Counted from the first letter of the stretch, positions 26,296 to 35,687 are shown. The stretch is DNA of 64,000 nt from Kitasatospora sp. Root107 (GCF_001424875.1 NZ_LMCT01000012.1:609513-673512); one strand, 5' to 3'. Program-made: numbers and translations. Notes: a model not told the origin generated them from the letters alone.

Positions 26296-26411
26296 CAGGG
26301 GCTCGGGGAACTGCGACGCCGACCTCATGCAAGGTGATCCGTGCGTAAGTGGTCAGGCACTTTCGCATGTGACCCCGGCGCCAGACCTCCTCGCAGTTCC
26401 CCGAGCCCCTG
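26296..26411 (-). repeat. 115-bp element with 21-bp terminal inverted repeats, copy 2
   Basis: The ends 26296-26316 and 26391-26411 are identical to those of the copy at 77-191. The interior matches that copy only after reverse complementing. Yet a flanking string of about 17 bp, CTTCCGAAnCGTGTGCC, stands on the same (right-hand) side of both copies. It lies between the tmk stop and the holB start and would fold into a long hairpin in RNA. Confidence 0.85.
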
Positions 26412-26436
26412 CCTTCCGAAGCGTGTGCCGAGACGC

Positions 26437-29400
26437 CTAGCTGCGGCGCTTGCGCGGCTTCTCGTCCGGGCCCGGCTCGTCCGTCTGCCACTGTGCCCAC
26501 TCCTCGCGGGAGCCCAGCAGAGTGTCCGTCAGACTCGGCAGGTCGTCCATCGGCGTCTCCTCCGCCCAGGACGGACGCGGTCGCGGCTCGGCCACCGGCA
26601 TCTCCCGAGTGGCCTCGGCCGGCGGCTCCGGCGTCTCGGCCGGCACCTCGTCCCGGAACAGCCCCGGCGGCACCCGGTCCTCCACGGGGACGGCCTTCGG
26701 CTCGACCTTCGGCATGACCGCCGTCTCGTCCGCCGCCGGCACCTTGGGCATCACCGCGGTCTCGTCCGCCGCCGGCACCTTGGGCATGACCGCCGTCTCG
26801 TCCGCCGGAGCCGGCTTCCGGATCTCCCGGGTCCGGTCGTCCGCAACGACCTGGGACAGCTCCACCGTCGTCGTGCTCTCCCCCACGGCCACAGCAGCAG
26901 CGGCCGCAGCCGCAGCCGCCACCCGCGCCGCCTCCGCCCGCTGCAACGCCTCCTCCGCCCGGCGCCGCTGCTCGGCCCGCTGGAGCTCGCGCTGCCGCTG
27001 CAGCTCCTCCTGGGCCGCCGCCTCGGCGGCCAGCCGCTCCCGCTCGGCCTGCTCGGTCTTGAGCCGCTTCGCCTCCTCGGCAGCCCGGACGGCCTCCTGC
27101 TCGGCCCGCCGCGCCGCCTCGGCCTCGGCCAGCACCCTGGCCTCCTCGGCGGCCTTGGCCGCGACCTCCGCAGCGACGCGCTCGGCCTCCTCGCGCGCCA
27201 GCCGGTCCTTCTCGGCCTGCTCGGCGCGGAGCTCCTCGAGCAGTTCCAGCCGCTTGCGCTCGGCCTCCTCGGCCTCCGCCTTCAGCCGGGCCGCCTCGGC
27301 GGCACGCCGGGCGGCCTCCTCGCGGGCCAGCCGGTCCTGCTCGAGCTGCGCTGCCTTCTCCTGGGAGGAGAGCGGCAGCTCACGGTCGAGCCGGTGCCGG
27401 ACGGCGGTGGTGACGGCGGCGGCGGCCTGACTGCCGTCCACCACCAGGTAGCGCGCGGGGTCGGCCGCGGCCAGCGCCAGGAACCCGGCGCGTACCCGGG
27501 CGTGGAACTCGGTCGGCTCGGACTCCAGCCGGTCGAGCGCCTCGGTGAAGCGCTCGCGCGCCGCCTCCGGCGCGACGTCCAGAACCACTGTCAGATCGGG
27601 GACCAGACCACCGGTGGCCCAGCGCGAGATCCGGGCCACCTCGGTGGCGGCCAGGTCGCGGCCGGCGCCCTGGTAGGCGATCGAGGAGTCCATGTACCGG
27701 TCGGTGATCACCACCGCGCCGCGCTCCAGCGCGGGGCGGATCACGTTCTCGACGTGCTCGGCCCGGTCGGCCGCGTAGATCAGCGCCTCGGCCCGGTGCG
27801 AGAGCCCGGTGTTGCCGACGTCCAGCACCAGCGCGCGCAGCCGCTGCCCGATCGGGCTGCCGCCGGGCTCGCGGGTGACCACCACCTCGTGGCCCTTGCT
27901 GCGGATCCACTCGGCCAGCGCGGTCGCCTGGGTCGACTTGCCGGCGCCGTCGCCGCCTTCCAGGGCGATGAAGAAGCCGGTGCCGCTCATCCGGTGCGGC
28001 GCCACGGCGTCGGTACCCCGGAGCGAACGGATCAGCTCCCGGCCGAACGGGACGTCGCCCCGCTGGTCGTCGGTCTTCAGCAGCACCACGGCGGCCAGCA
28101 CCAGGGTGAGCAGCCCGGCCGTGCCGATCGCCAGCGCGGCGCCGTCGTGGATGAAGGTGAAGCTGCCCGTCGTGACCTCACCGAAGGCGATCTCGCCGTA
28201 CCCGGCAGCGAGCACCGGCATCAGCACCAGCGCGGCGCCGACCACCACCCGCAGCACCGCGTACAGGTGCTCGGTGACCCTGGCCAGCCGGATCTCCTCG
28301 ACCTCCTGGGCGAGCAGCGTGCGGCCGGTGCCGATCACCACTCCGGCGGCCAGCCCGGCCAGCGTGGTGAGCAGCAGCACCAGGACGAAGTCCAGCACCA
28401 GACCGGCCAGGATCAGCGCCACACCCTCGGTGATCAGGGCGAGTGCCAGCAGCCGACGGCGGGACAGGGTGGGCAGCAGCGGCCGGGTGATCCGGACGCC
28501 GATCGCGGGGGCACCGGTGGCGGCGAGCACCAGCAGGCCGAAACCGGCCGGGCCTGCCCGGTGGTCGACGGCGGTCAGCAGGCCGAGCACGGCGACGCCC
28601 GCCATCGCCGCGTAGGCGGCGGCGACCGAGAAGGTGAAGAACGGGGCCGAGCCGGTCCGGCCCTTGCGCAGCGCCGGGCCCGGGGTGGCGTCCGTCGGGG
28701 CCCGCAGGCCCTGCAACGGGGAACGCGGGACGGCGAAGGCGCCGCTCGGCAGCTCCTGAAGGAAGGTCAGCACCGCCGAGGCGGTGAGCAGCAGCGCCGC
28801 GCCGACACCGGCGACGGTGAACTGATGCACCCTCAGCCAGTCCGAACCGAGCGCCGCGAAGACGTTGTTGAGCAGGGTCAGCCCGACCAGCAGCGCCCCG
28901 GCCAGCGGCACGGTGGCCCAGCCGGTGCGCTGGTCGACGGCCCGGACGGTCTCCAGCATCGAGGCCGAAGGACGCTGCTCCCGCTGGGGGGCGTACGGGT
29001 CGGCGACGGGCAGCAGGCCGGGGACAGCCGCGTCCTTGGCCACCGACCAGACCCGCTCGGCCGCACCGGTCAGGAAGGCGGTGCCGAGCAGCAGCCAGGT
29101 CGCCGAACCGGCCGACCAGCTGAGCCACCAGGGCGCCAGGGCGATCAGAACCGCACGGAAGACGTCGGCACCGAGCATCGTCCAGCGCCGGTCCAGTCGC
29201 CCGCCGAACAGACTGTGCACCGGTCCGAGCAGCGCCGCACCGAAGATCAGGGTGGCCAGCAGCCGGGCCGCCAGCACGGCGGCAACCGCCAGCGCCTGGC
29301 TCCGGTAACCGTGGCCGAGCTGGCCGCCGACCAGCGCCGCGACCCAGGTCAGACCGATCAGCACCAGCAGACCGAGCCGGTCCCCGGCACCCCCGACGAG

Positions 29401-29532
29401 CTGGGTGACCCAGAGCCGCCGGTAGGGGCGCAGCCGCAGCAGCGCCCTGGCCCGCTCGCCGGGTGTCCCGGCCGGACGTACCTCCGGCAGTTCGGCGGCA
29501 CTGGTCAGGGTGGGCTGCTCCTCGCTCGTCAT
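26437..29532 (-). CDS. tmk: MFS-domain / thymidylate kinase fusion
   Basis: A 1031-residue fusion. Residues about 20-480 form a transporter-like domain of roughly 12 membrane helices. Residues about 515-725 are a complete dTMP kinase: P-loop EGGDGAGKST (Lys532), TREPGGSPIG, DRYMDSSIAYQG and a late REPxx-like lid region. It makes dTDP for DNA synthesis. The tail from about 725 is an Ala/Glu/Arg-rich coiled coil (repeats of EEARR/AEAE type), then three tandem PAADETAVMPKV repeats and an acidic end. Start ATG 29532 has no strong ribosome site; the frame upstream adds 11 residues at most. The fusion is known from streptomycetes; what the membrane part transports, if anything, is unknown. It lies just behind topA. 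Confidence 0.9.
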   Translation of the reverse strand: MTSEEQPTLTSAAELPEVRPAGTPGERARALLRLRPYRRLWVTQLVGGAGDRLGLLVLIGLTWVAALVGGQLGHGYRSQALAVAAVLAARLLATLIFGAALLGPVHSLFGGRLDRRWTMLGADVFRAVLIALAPWWLSWSAGSATWLLLGTAFLTGAAERVWSVAKDAAVPGLLPVADPYAPQREQRPSASMLETVRAVDQRTGWATVPLAGALLVGLTLLNNVFAALGSDWLRVHQFTVAGVGAALLLTASAVLTFLQELPSGAFAVPRSPLQGLRAPTDATPGPALRKGRTGSAPFFTFSVAAAYAAMAGVAVLGLLTAVDHRAGPAGFGLLVLAATGAPAIGVRITRPLLPTLSRRRLLALALITEGVALILAGLVLDFVLVLLLTTLAGLAAGVVIGTGRTLLAQEVEEIRLARVTEHLYAVLRVVVGAALVLMPVLAAGYGEIAFGEVTTGSFTFIHDGAALAIGTAGLLTLVLAAVVLLKTDDQRGDVPFGRELIRSLRGTDAVAPHRMSGTGFFIALEGGDGAGKSTQATALAEWIRSKGHEVVVTREPGGSPIGQRLRALVLDVGNTGLSHRAEALIYAADRAEHVENVIRPALERGAVVITDRYMDSSIAYQGAGRDLAATEVARISRWATGGLVPDLTVVLDVAPEAARERFTEALDRLESEPTEFHARVRAGFLALAAADPARYLVVDGSQAAAAVTTAVRHRLDRELPLSSQEKAAQLEQDRLAREEAARRAAEAARLKAEAEEAERKRLELLEELRAEQAEKDRLAREEAERVAAEVAAKAAEEARVLAEAEAARRAEQEAVRAAEEAKRLKTEQAERERLAAEAAAQEELQRQRELQRAEQRRRAEEALQRAEAARVAAAAAAAAAVAVGESTTTVELSQVVADDRTREIRKPAPADETAVMPKVPAADETAVMPKVPAADETAVMPKVEPKAVPVEDRVPPGLFRDEVPAETPEPPAEATREMPVAEPRPRPSWAEETPMDDLPSLTDTLLGSREEWAQWQTDEPGPDEKPRKRRS

Positions 29533-29613
29533 ACCGTCAGCGTAGCGGTCGACGCCTGCGGCCAAAGGGGGGAAGGCCCTCCGGATGCCCGGTCATGACT
29601 GGGTTGTGACACA

Positions 29614-29645
29614 CCGAGGGCCCGTGCCGTGGCACGGGCCCTCGG
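29614..29645 (-). terminator. topA terminator
   Basis: A perfect 15-bp stem (CCGAGGGCCCGTGCC and its complement) with a 2-nt loop begins 12 bases after the topA stop. Confidence 0.85.
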
Positions 29646-29657
29646 ATCAGACCGGGG

Positions 29658-32501
29658 TCAGCTCTCGTCCGGAGCCGCCGTCTTCTTCGCCGCGACCTTC
29701 TTGGCGGCGGTCTTCTTCACCGTGGTCGCCTTCTTGGCCGTGGTGGTCTTCTTGGCTGCGGTCTTCTTGGCCGCCGCCGTCTTGGCGGGTGCGGCCTTCT
29801 TGGCCGGGGCCTTCTTCGCCACGGCCTTCTTCTTCACCGGTCCGCGGGCCCGCTTCTCGGCCAGCAGCTCGTAGCCGCGCTCGGGCGTGATGGTCTCGAC
29901 CTCGTCGTCCTTGCGGAGCGTCGCATTGGTCTCGCCATCGGTCACGTACGGTCCGAACCGACCGTCCTTGACCACTACCGGACGCTCGCTGACCGGGTCG
30001 TTGCCGAGCTCCTTGAGCGGCGGCGCGGCCGCGGCCCGCCCCCGCAGCTTGGGCTGGGCGTAGATGGCCAGGGCCTCCTCGAGGGTGACCGTGAACATCT
30101 GCTCCTCGTCGGTCAGCGACCGCGAGTCGGTGCCCTTCTTGAGGTACGGGCCGTACCGGCCGTTCTGCGCGGTGATCTCCACGCCCTCGGCGTCGGTGCC
30201 GACCACCCGGGGCAGCGAGAGCAGCCGCAGCGCGTCCGCCAGCGTGACAGTGTCCAGGGTCATCGTCTTGAGCAGCGAGGCGGTACGCGGCTTGACCGCG
30301 TTCTTGCCGGTCTTCGGGGTGCCCTCGGGCAGGATCTCGGTCACGTACGGGCCGTAGCGGCCGTCCTTGGCGACCAGCATGTTGCCGGACTCCGGGTCCT
30401 GGCCGAGCTCGAAGTCACCGCTGGGCTTGGCCAGCAGCTCCTCGGCCAGCTCGACGGTCAGTTCGTCCGGCGGCATCTCGTCCGGCACGTCGGCGCGCTG
30501 GCCGGGCTCGCCCTCGATCTTGGACGCCCGCTCCACGTACGGGCCGTACCGGCCGACCCGCAGGGTGATCTCGTCGTTCAGCGGGAAGGAGCTGATCTCC
30601 CGGGCGTCGATCGCGCCGAGGTCGGTGACCAGTTCCTTGAGGCCGCCGAGGTGGTCGCCGTCGCCGTTCCCGGCCTCGGCCGCGCCGCCCTCGGCCGCGC
30701 CCTCGACGCCACCGAAGTAGAACCGCTTGAGCCACGGCACGGACTGCGCCTCACCGGCGGCGATCCGGTCGAGGTCGTCCTCCATCCGGGCGGTGAAGTC
30801 GTAGTCGACCAGTCGGCCGAAGTGCTTCTCCAGCAGGTTCACCACGGCGAACGACAGGAAGGACGGGACGAGCGCCGTGCCCTTCTTGAAGACGTACTTC
30901 CGGTTGATGATCGTGTCGATGATCGACGCGTACGTCGACGGCCGGCCGATCTCCCGGTCCTCCAGCTCCTTGACCAGCGAGGCCTCGGTGTAGCGGGCCG
31001 GCGGCTTGGTCGAGTGGCCCTCGGGGTTGAGCTGCTCGGCGGCCAGCGGGGCGCCCTCCGTGACCTGGGGCAGCCGGCGCTCGCGGTCGTCCAGCTCGGC
31101 GTTCGGGTCGTCGGCGCCCTCGACGTAGGCCTTCAGGAAGCCGTGGAAGGTGATGATCTTGCCGGAGGCGGAGAACTCCACGTCCTGACCGGTGGTGGCC
31201 CGGCCGCCGACCTTGACCGTCACCGACTGGCCGACCGCGTCCTTCATCTGGGAGGCGACGGTGCGCATCCAGATCAGCTCGTAGAGCCGGAACTCGTCAC
31301 TGCTCAGCCCGGTCTCGGCCGGGGTGCGGAAGCGGTCGCCGGAGGGGCGGATCGCCTCGTGCGCCTCCTGGGCGTTCTTGACCTTGCTGGCGTAGGTGCG
31401 CGGCGCGTCCGGCAGGTAGTCGGCCCCATAGAGCTGGGTGACCTGGGCCCGGGCGGCGGTGATCGCGGTCTCCGACAGCGTGGTGGAGTCGGTACGCATA
31501 TAGGTGATGAAGCCGTTCTCGTACAGCTTCTGGGCCACCTGCATGGTCCGCTTCGCACCGAAGCCCAGCTTGCGGCTGGCCTCCTGCTGGAGCGTGGTGG
31601 TGCGGAACGGCGCGTACGGCGAGCGGCGGTACGGCTTGGACTCGACGCTGCGGACGCTGAACGCGGTCTGCTCCAGACCGGCGGCCAGCGCGCGGGCGGC
31701 CGTCTCGTCCAGGTGCAGGGTGTTGGCGCCCTTGATCTGACCGTCCGAGCCGAAGTCCCGGCCGCTGGCGATCCGCTTGCCGTCCACCGTGGACAGCCGG
31801 GCGCCGAAGCTCTCCGGGTTCGCGGCGTCGGCGGCCGTCCGGCCGGTGCCGAAGGTGGCGGTCAGGTCCCAGTACGAGGCGCTGCGGAAGGCGATCCGCT
31901 CACGCTCGCGCTCGACCACCAGGCGGGTCGCGACGGACTGCACCCGGCCCGCCGAGAGCTTCGGCATGACCTTCTTCCACAGCACCGGCGAGACCTCGTA
32001 GCCGTACAGGCGGTCGAGGATGCGGCGGGTCTCCTGGGCGTCGACCAGGCGCTGGTTCAGCTCGCGCGGGTTGGCGACGGCCTCCTGGATGGCGGCCTTG
32101 GTGATCTCGTGGAAGACCATCCGCTTGACCGGCACCTTGGGCTTGAGCACTTCCTGCAGGTGCCACGCGATGGCCTCGCCCTCGCGGTCCTCATCGGTGG
32201 CGAGGAAGAGCTCGTCGGACTCCTTGAGCAGAGCCTTGAGCTTGGAGACCTGGGACTTCTTGTCCGCGTTCACCACGTAGATCGGGGCGAAGTCGTGGTC
32301 GACGTCCACGCCGAGCCGCCGGACCTCGCCGGTGTACTGGTCGGGGACCTCGGCGGCCGTGCCGGGCAGGTCGCGGATGTGCCCGACGCTGGCCTCGACG
32401 ATGTAGCCGGGGCCAAGGTAGCCCTTGATCGTCTTCGCCTTGGCCGGCGACTCGACAATGACGAGTCGCATGCCGTGCGCGGTCTCGCTGCTCGGGGACA
32501 C
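29658..32501 (-). CDS. topA: DNA topoisomerase I (type IA)
   Basis: A 947-residue enzyme that relaxes negative supercoils. The Toprim domain starts RLVIVESPAKAKTIKGYLG and has the metal site DEDREGEA. The catalytic tyrosine is Tyr334 in FITYMRTDS. The C-terminal part repeats the GRYGPY segment several times, the actinobacterial replacement for zinc fingers, and ends in a Lys/Ala tail of about 55 residues (KKTAAKK repeats) that promotes processive DNA binding. I chose GTG 32501 (start VSPSSETAHG), as in streptomycete relatives, over the ATG ten codons later. The upstream ribosome site is AGAGAAGAGCG. Confidence 0.96.
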   Translation of the reverse strand: MSPSSETAHGMRLVIVESPAKAKTIKGYLGPGYIVEASVGHIRDLPGTAAEVPDQYTGEVRRLGVDVDHDFAPIYVVNADKKSQVSKLKALLKESDELFLATDEDREGEAIAWHLQEVLKPKVPVKRMVFHEITKAAIQEAVANPRELNQRLVDAQETRRILDRLYGYEVSPVLWKKVMPKLSAGRVQSVATRLVVERERERIAFRSASYWDLTATFGTGRTAADAANPESFGARLSTVDGKRIASGRDFGSDGQIKGANTLHLDETAARALAAGLEQTAFSVRSVESKPYRRSPYAPFRTTTLQQEASRKLGFGAKRTMQVAQKLYENGFITYMRTDSTTLSETAITAARAQVTQLYGADYLPDAPRTYASKVKNAQEAHEAIRPSGDRFRTPAETGLSSDEFRLYELIWMRTVASQMKDAVGQSVTVKVGGRATTGQDVEFSASGKIITFHGFLKAYVEGADDPNAELDDRERRLPQVTEGAPLAAEQLNPEGHSTKPPARYTEASLVKELEDREIGRPSTYASIIDTIINRKYVFKKGTALVPSFLSFAVVNLLEKHFGRLVDYDFTARMEDDLDRIAAGEAQSVPWLKRFYFGGVEGAAEGGAAEAGNGDGDHLGGLKELVTDLGAIDAREISSFPLNDEITLRVGRYGPYVERASKIEGEPGQRADVPDEMPPDELTVELAEELLAKPSGDFELGQDPESGNMLVAKDGRYGPYVTEILPEGTPKTGKNAVKPRTASLLKTMTLDTVTLADALRLLSLPRVVGTDAEGVEITAQNGRYGPYLKKGTDSRSLTDEEQMFTVTLEEALAIYAQPKLRGRAAAAPPLKELGNDPVSERPVVVKDGRFGPYVTDGETNATLRKDDEVETITPERGYELLAEKRARGPVKKKAVAKKAPAKKAAPAKTAAAKKTAAKKTTTAKKATTVKKTAAKKVAAKKTAAPDES

Positions 32502-32818
32502 CTTCGCTCTTCTCTCCCGGTCGTTATGTCTGGTGGCGGCGCGGCCGAAGACCGGTGGCGTTCGACCCGCCCCCGACCCTCGTCTACTACTCGTGGTCCT
32601 CGTCCGAGGCTGCCACTGTGCGACGGCCCCACCAGCGGAGTGTGACCGTACCCTGGCCACCCTTGTCAAACGAACGGATCGCACTTTTTCACTGGCAAGG
32701 CCGACCGACGCCACTCGAACGGTAACCCGATGATGCGTGTTCCTGCCGCGCGGATGGGGTTACGGGGTGTCTCGGGGTCGGATTCCGGTCGTCCTGAGCC
32801 CGTCGGCCGAACCGGCGT
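32502..32818. other. topA upstream region
   Basis: No gene is seen. A TTGACA hexamer on the minus strand at 32669-32664 is a possible -35 box of a topA promoter, but I cannot find a well-spaced -10 box. Confidence 0.3.
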
Positions 32819-33274
32819 CTAACCAGCCAGGACGGTGCCGAGCAGGCTCAGCCCACCGGCCAGCGCGCTGGTGCCGAGCAGGGCCCAGAACACGTCACCG
32901 GGCACCGCCGAGGCGGCGTCGGGCATGGCCAGCACCACGCGGGTCGGCCGCTGTGCGTCGTATGCGACTGGTACGGTCACGCCCGGCCGCAGCCAGGACG
33001 GCCGGCGCAGCGGGGTGTGTCCGCGCGGCCGGGCCAGCACCGAGCCGCCGTCGTCGGTCGGGAAGGCCAGCAGCGGCGCACTGTCCAGCTCGCCGAAGGT
33101 GTCGCCGTAGGGCTCGCCGTACGGATCGCGGTCGGCGATCACCCGTGCGGTGGCGGGCACGCCGTGGCGGCGCAGGTGGTGGCGAAGGCGCAGTTCGACG
33201 GCGCACCAGAGCAGCAGGGCGCTGCCGAAGCACGTGAGTACCACCCCTGCGGCCACCGCCGTCGGCGTCTCCAT
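32819..33274 (-). CDS. DUF3592-like membrane protein
   Basis: A 151-residue protein with a membrane helix at each end (AAGVVLTCFGSALLLWCAV and FWALLGTSALAGGLSLLGTV) and a soluble middle resembling DUF3592: ARVIADRDPYGEPYGDTFG, then PLLAFPTDDGG, and PGVTVPVAYDAQRPTRVVL. The last segment is the family signature for a small beta domain between two helices. Start ATG 33274 has GGGGGAG upstream. Function is unknown. It is flanked by a DnaA-box-like palindrome upstream. Confidence 0.75.
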   Translation of the reverse strand: METPTAVAAGVVLTCFGSALLLWCAVELRLRHHLRRHGVPATARVIADRDPYGEPYGDTFGELDSAPLLAFPTDDGGSVLARPRGHTPLRRPSWLRPGVTVPVAYDAQRPTRVVLAMPDAASAVPGDVFWALLGTSALAGGLSLLGTVLAG

Positions 33275-33289
33275 CGCTCCCCCGCCCAT

Positions 33290-33316
33290 TCCCTGTCCAC
33301 AGCCTGTGGACAGGGA
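33290..33316. repeat. palindrome of two DnaA-box-like sites
   Basis: TCCCTGTCCACA (33290-33301) and its exact complement (33305-33316) are separated by 3 bp. Each arm holds CTGTCCACA, one base from the streptomycete DnaA-box consensus TTGTCCACA. It lies 16 bp before the DUF3592 start codon and could be a regulatory site. Confidence 0.5.
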
Positions 33317-33390
33317 GCGTGGCAGGCGGCGGCCAACCCGCGGCTGCCGTCCGGCGTACGGCGGGCAACCGGCAGATGAACCAGGTGCCC

Positions 33391-33408
33391 CGGCGGGCTG
33401 CCCCGCCG
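33391..33408 (-). terminator. hairpin after the methyltransferase gene
   Basis: CGGCGGG and CCCGCCG form a 7-bp stem with a 4-nt loop, starting two bases past the stop at 33410. Confidence 0.55.
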
Positions 33409-33409
33409 A

Positions 33410-34963
33410 CTACCCGACGGGCTCGATGAAGCCCTGCTCGGTCAGCATCCGCAGCGACTCGGGCACCCGGTCCCGCAGCACCACCCGGTCCTCGCCGAGC
33501 AGTTGGGCGATCGCGTCGACGATCTCGCCGGCCGGCAGGGTGCCGTCGCAGACCCCGACGAAACCGGCGCCCACGGTGTCCACCTTGGTGGCCCGCCGCA
33601 TGCCCCGGTTGTGACGGAGGATCACATGCTCCGGGTCCTCCGCGCCGGGCGCGCCGATCTGCTCCTGCACCACGTCGTCGGCGAGCTGGTAACGGGTCGC
33701 CAGCAGCGCCGCGTCGTCGTGCGTCCGTAGGAAGTCCTGCCGGGCGAACCAGCTTTCGATGTGCGGGCCGAGCGGCTGCTCGACGGTGTGCGGCCACTCC
33801 TCGATCCGGACCGTCGGCTCGGCCGAACCGCCCGCCCGCAGGGTGATCCAGCCGAAGCCGATGCCCTCCACCTCGGCGGCCTCGAAGGCGTCCAGCCACT
33901 CGCCGTACCTGGCCTGGTAGTCCGGCCCTGGGCCCCGGTGGTCGCCGCCGTCGCGCAGCCACAACTCGGCGTACTGGGCCACGTCCTGGACCTCGCGCTG
34001 GACCACCCAGGCGTCCAGCCCGGTCCCGGCCACCCAGCCGGCCAGCCGGTCCTGCCAGTCCTCACCCTTGACGTGCTGCCAGTTGGCGAGCAGGTGGCAG
34101 TAGCCGCCCGGCTCCAGGTGCGCGGCGGCGCCCCGGACGATGCTGCGGCAGAGCTCGTCGCCGGCCATCCCGCCGTCCCGGTAGACGAAGCGGCTGCCGG
34201 GCGAGATGACGAACGGCGGGTTGGACACGATCAGGTCGAACTTCTGCTCCCCGACCGGCTCGAAGAGACTGCCCTCGGCCGTCTCGAAGTCCGCGAAGCC
34301 GGACAGCGCCAGGGTCAGCGCGGTGAAGCGCAGCGCGCGCGGGTTGAGGTCCGTCGCGATGACCTGGCGGCCGTGCCGCGCGGCGTGCAGCGCCTGCACA
34401 CCCGAGCCCGAACCGAGGTCCAGCACCCGGCGGGCCGGCCGCCGCACGGCCAGGCTGGCCAGCGTGGTGGAGGCGCCGCCCACGCCGAGCACCAGGTCCT
34501 TCCTGGCCACCCCGTGCGCGGCCTCCCCGGCGCCGATGCCACCCGCGCCGCCGACCGCACAGCCGAGGTCGGACACCACCCAGGCATCCGCGCTGGGCAG
34601 CCCGGCCACCTCGTTGGCGTACGGGCGGACGTCCACGGTGGCCCGCACCAGACCGTCGCCGTCACCGTCGCCGTCACCGTCGCGGACCAGCCAACGGTCC
34701 GTCAGACAGTGCTCGACCGGCAGCGCGGCCGCCGCGGCGGCGTACGGCACCGGCTGCTGGAGCAGGAACAGTCGCACCAGCGTCTCCAGCGGGGTGCCGC
34801 CGGTGGTCGCCCGCAGCGCGGGCACCGCCTCGCTCCGGGCCAGCGCGGCGTACCCGGTGGACCCGAGCAGGTCGAGGCAGCCGTCGGCGGTGTACGAGGC
34901 GGCGAGCAGCGCCTCGCGCAGCTCGGCGAGACGGGCGTGGTCAAGGACAGGGCTGTTGGTCAC
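33410..34963 (-). CDS. class I SAM-dependent methyltransferase (DUF7059-type N-terminus)
   Basis: A 517-residue protein. The N-terminal 170 residues are the helical domain common in actinobacterial relatives. The Rossmann core follows, with motif I RVLDLGSGSGVQAL, ATDLNPRALRFT, and the amino-methyltransferase motif SNPPFV, which points to N-methylation of an Asn/Gln or of a base, as in HemK/RsmC relatives. The C-terminal 200 residues are specific to this family and of unknown role. Start is GTG 34963. An in-frame hexanucleotide tract gives the run DGDGDGDGDG near residue 95. The substrate is unknown; no neighbour explains it. Confidence 0.85.
   Translation of the reverse strand: MTNSPVLDHARLAELREALLAASYTADGCLDLLGSTGYAALARSEAVPALRATTGGTPLETLVRLFLLQQPVPYAAAAAALPVEHCLTDRWLVRDGDGDGDGDGLVRATVDVRPYANEVAGLPSADAWVVSDLGCAVGGAGGIGAGEAAHGVARKDLVLGVGGASTTLASLAVRRPARRVLDLGSGSGVQALHAARHGRQVIATDLNPRALRFTALTLALSGFADFETAEGSLFEPVGEQKFDLIVSNPPFVISPGSRFVYRDGGMAGDELCRSIVRGAAAHLEPGGYCHLLANWQHVKGEDWQDRLAGWVAGTGLDAWVVQREVQDVAQYAELWLRDGGDHRGPGPDYQARYGEWLDAFEAAEVEGIGFGWITLRAGGSAEPTVRIEEWPHTVEQPLGPHIESWFARQDFLRTHDDAALLATRYQLADDVVQEQIGAPGAEDPEHVILRHNRGMRRATKVDTVGAGFVGVCDGTLPAGEIVDAIAQLLGEDRVVLRDRVPESLRMLTEQGFIEPVG
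34652..34682 (-). repeat. in-frame GAC-GGT hexanucleotide tract
   Basis: About five tandem 6-bp units encode alternating Asp-Gly within the methyltransferase. Multiples of six keep the frame, so length changes would alter only the loop. Confidence 0.75.
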
Positions 34964-34994
34964 CCGCCCATTGTCGCGCGGTGACCGGATCGGT

Positions 34995-35687
34995 TCAGCC
35001 GCTGGCGCTCGGCGTCGGCGTCGGCGTCGGAGCCGTGGACGGCGCGGCGCTCGCAGCGGCGGGAGCGCTCGGGTCGGCGGGCGTGGACGCGGTCGTGGAT
35101 GCGGACGCGCTCGGCGAGGTCTTCGGGGCGGGCTTGCAGCCGGGCTGCTTGGCGATGGCGATGCCGAGCTCGCCGCTCTGCAACTTGTTCAGCCCCGCGG
35201 TGGACTGCTGCGCGAGGCGCTGCACCTGGTCACCGACGCTGCGCAGGGCATCCGCGAACTTCGCCTGCTCGGTGTTGGGCAGCGCGGTGAGCTTCTGCTG
35301 TGCCTCCAGGTAGCCCTGAGCCGCCTTCTTCAACTCGTCGGCGGCGCCCTGCTGGACCGCCGCCCCACCGTCGGTCTTCAGCTCACCGGCCTTGGAGATC
35401 GCCTCGGCGAGCTGCTGGTTGGTGGCGGCCAGCACCCCCAGGTCGGCCGCCAGCCGCTGCTGCAGCTCGGCCGGCTGCTCCCCGGGCACCACCTTGTCGC
35501 TGTCGGCGAGCGCGGTCTGCGACTGCGCTATCGGGCTCTGCGCGGAGTCACAGACCTTCTTGGCCCAGGAGTCGAGCGCGGCGGTGTCACTGCCGCCACC
35601 GCCGCACGCGACAGCGCCCGCTGCCAGCAGCAGACCGAGCACGGGGGCGGCCCACAGCCGCTTTTCGAGCTTCACATCAGGCTTCAC
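34995..35687 (-). CDS. small secreted lipoprotein
   Basis: A 230-residue exported protein. A signal peptide ends in the lipobox LLLAAGAVAC, followed by GGGG. The middle (residues about 40-175) is helical and rich in Gln, Ala and Lys with heptad-like spacing, and contains only two cysteines (VCDSAQ and QPGCKP) that could pair. The C-terminal 45 residues are a Ser/Thr/Pro/Ala linker typical of cell-wall-spanning tails. Start is GTG 35687; a second GTG four codons later is possible. I recognise no enzyme family. It probably sits on the outer face of the membrane. Confidence 0.75.
   Translation of the reverse strand: MKPDVKLEKRLWAAPVLGLLLAAGAVACGGGGSDTAALDSWAKKVCDSAQSPIAQSQTALADSDKVVPGEQPAELQQRLAADLGVLAATNQQLAEAISKAGELKTDGGAAVQQGAADELKKAAQGYLEAQQKLTALPNTEQAKFADALRSVGDQVQRLAQQSTAGLNKLQSGELGIAIAKQPGCKPAPKTSPSASASTTASTPADPSAPAAASAAPSTAPTPTPTPSASG

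Noticed and set aside
26341..29598. 1085-residue plus-strand open frame opposite tmk
   Set aside because: Low-complexity Arg/Gly/Gln sequence, mirror of the Ala/Glu-rich tmk frame.
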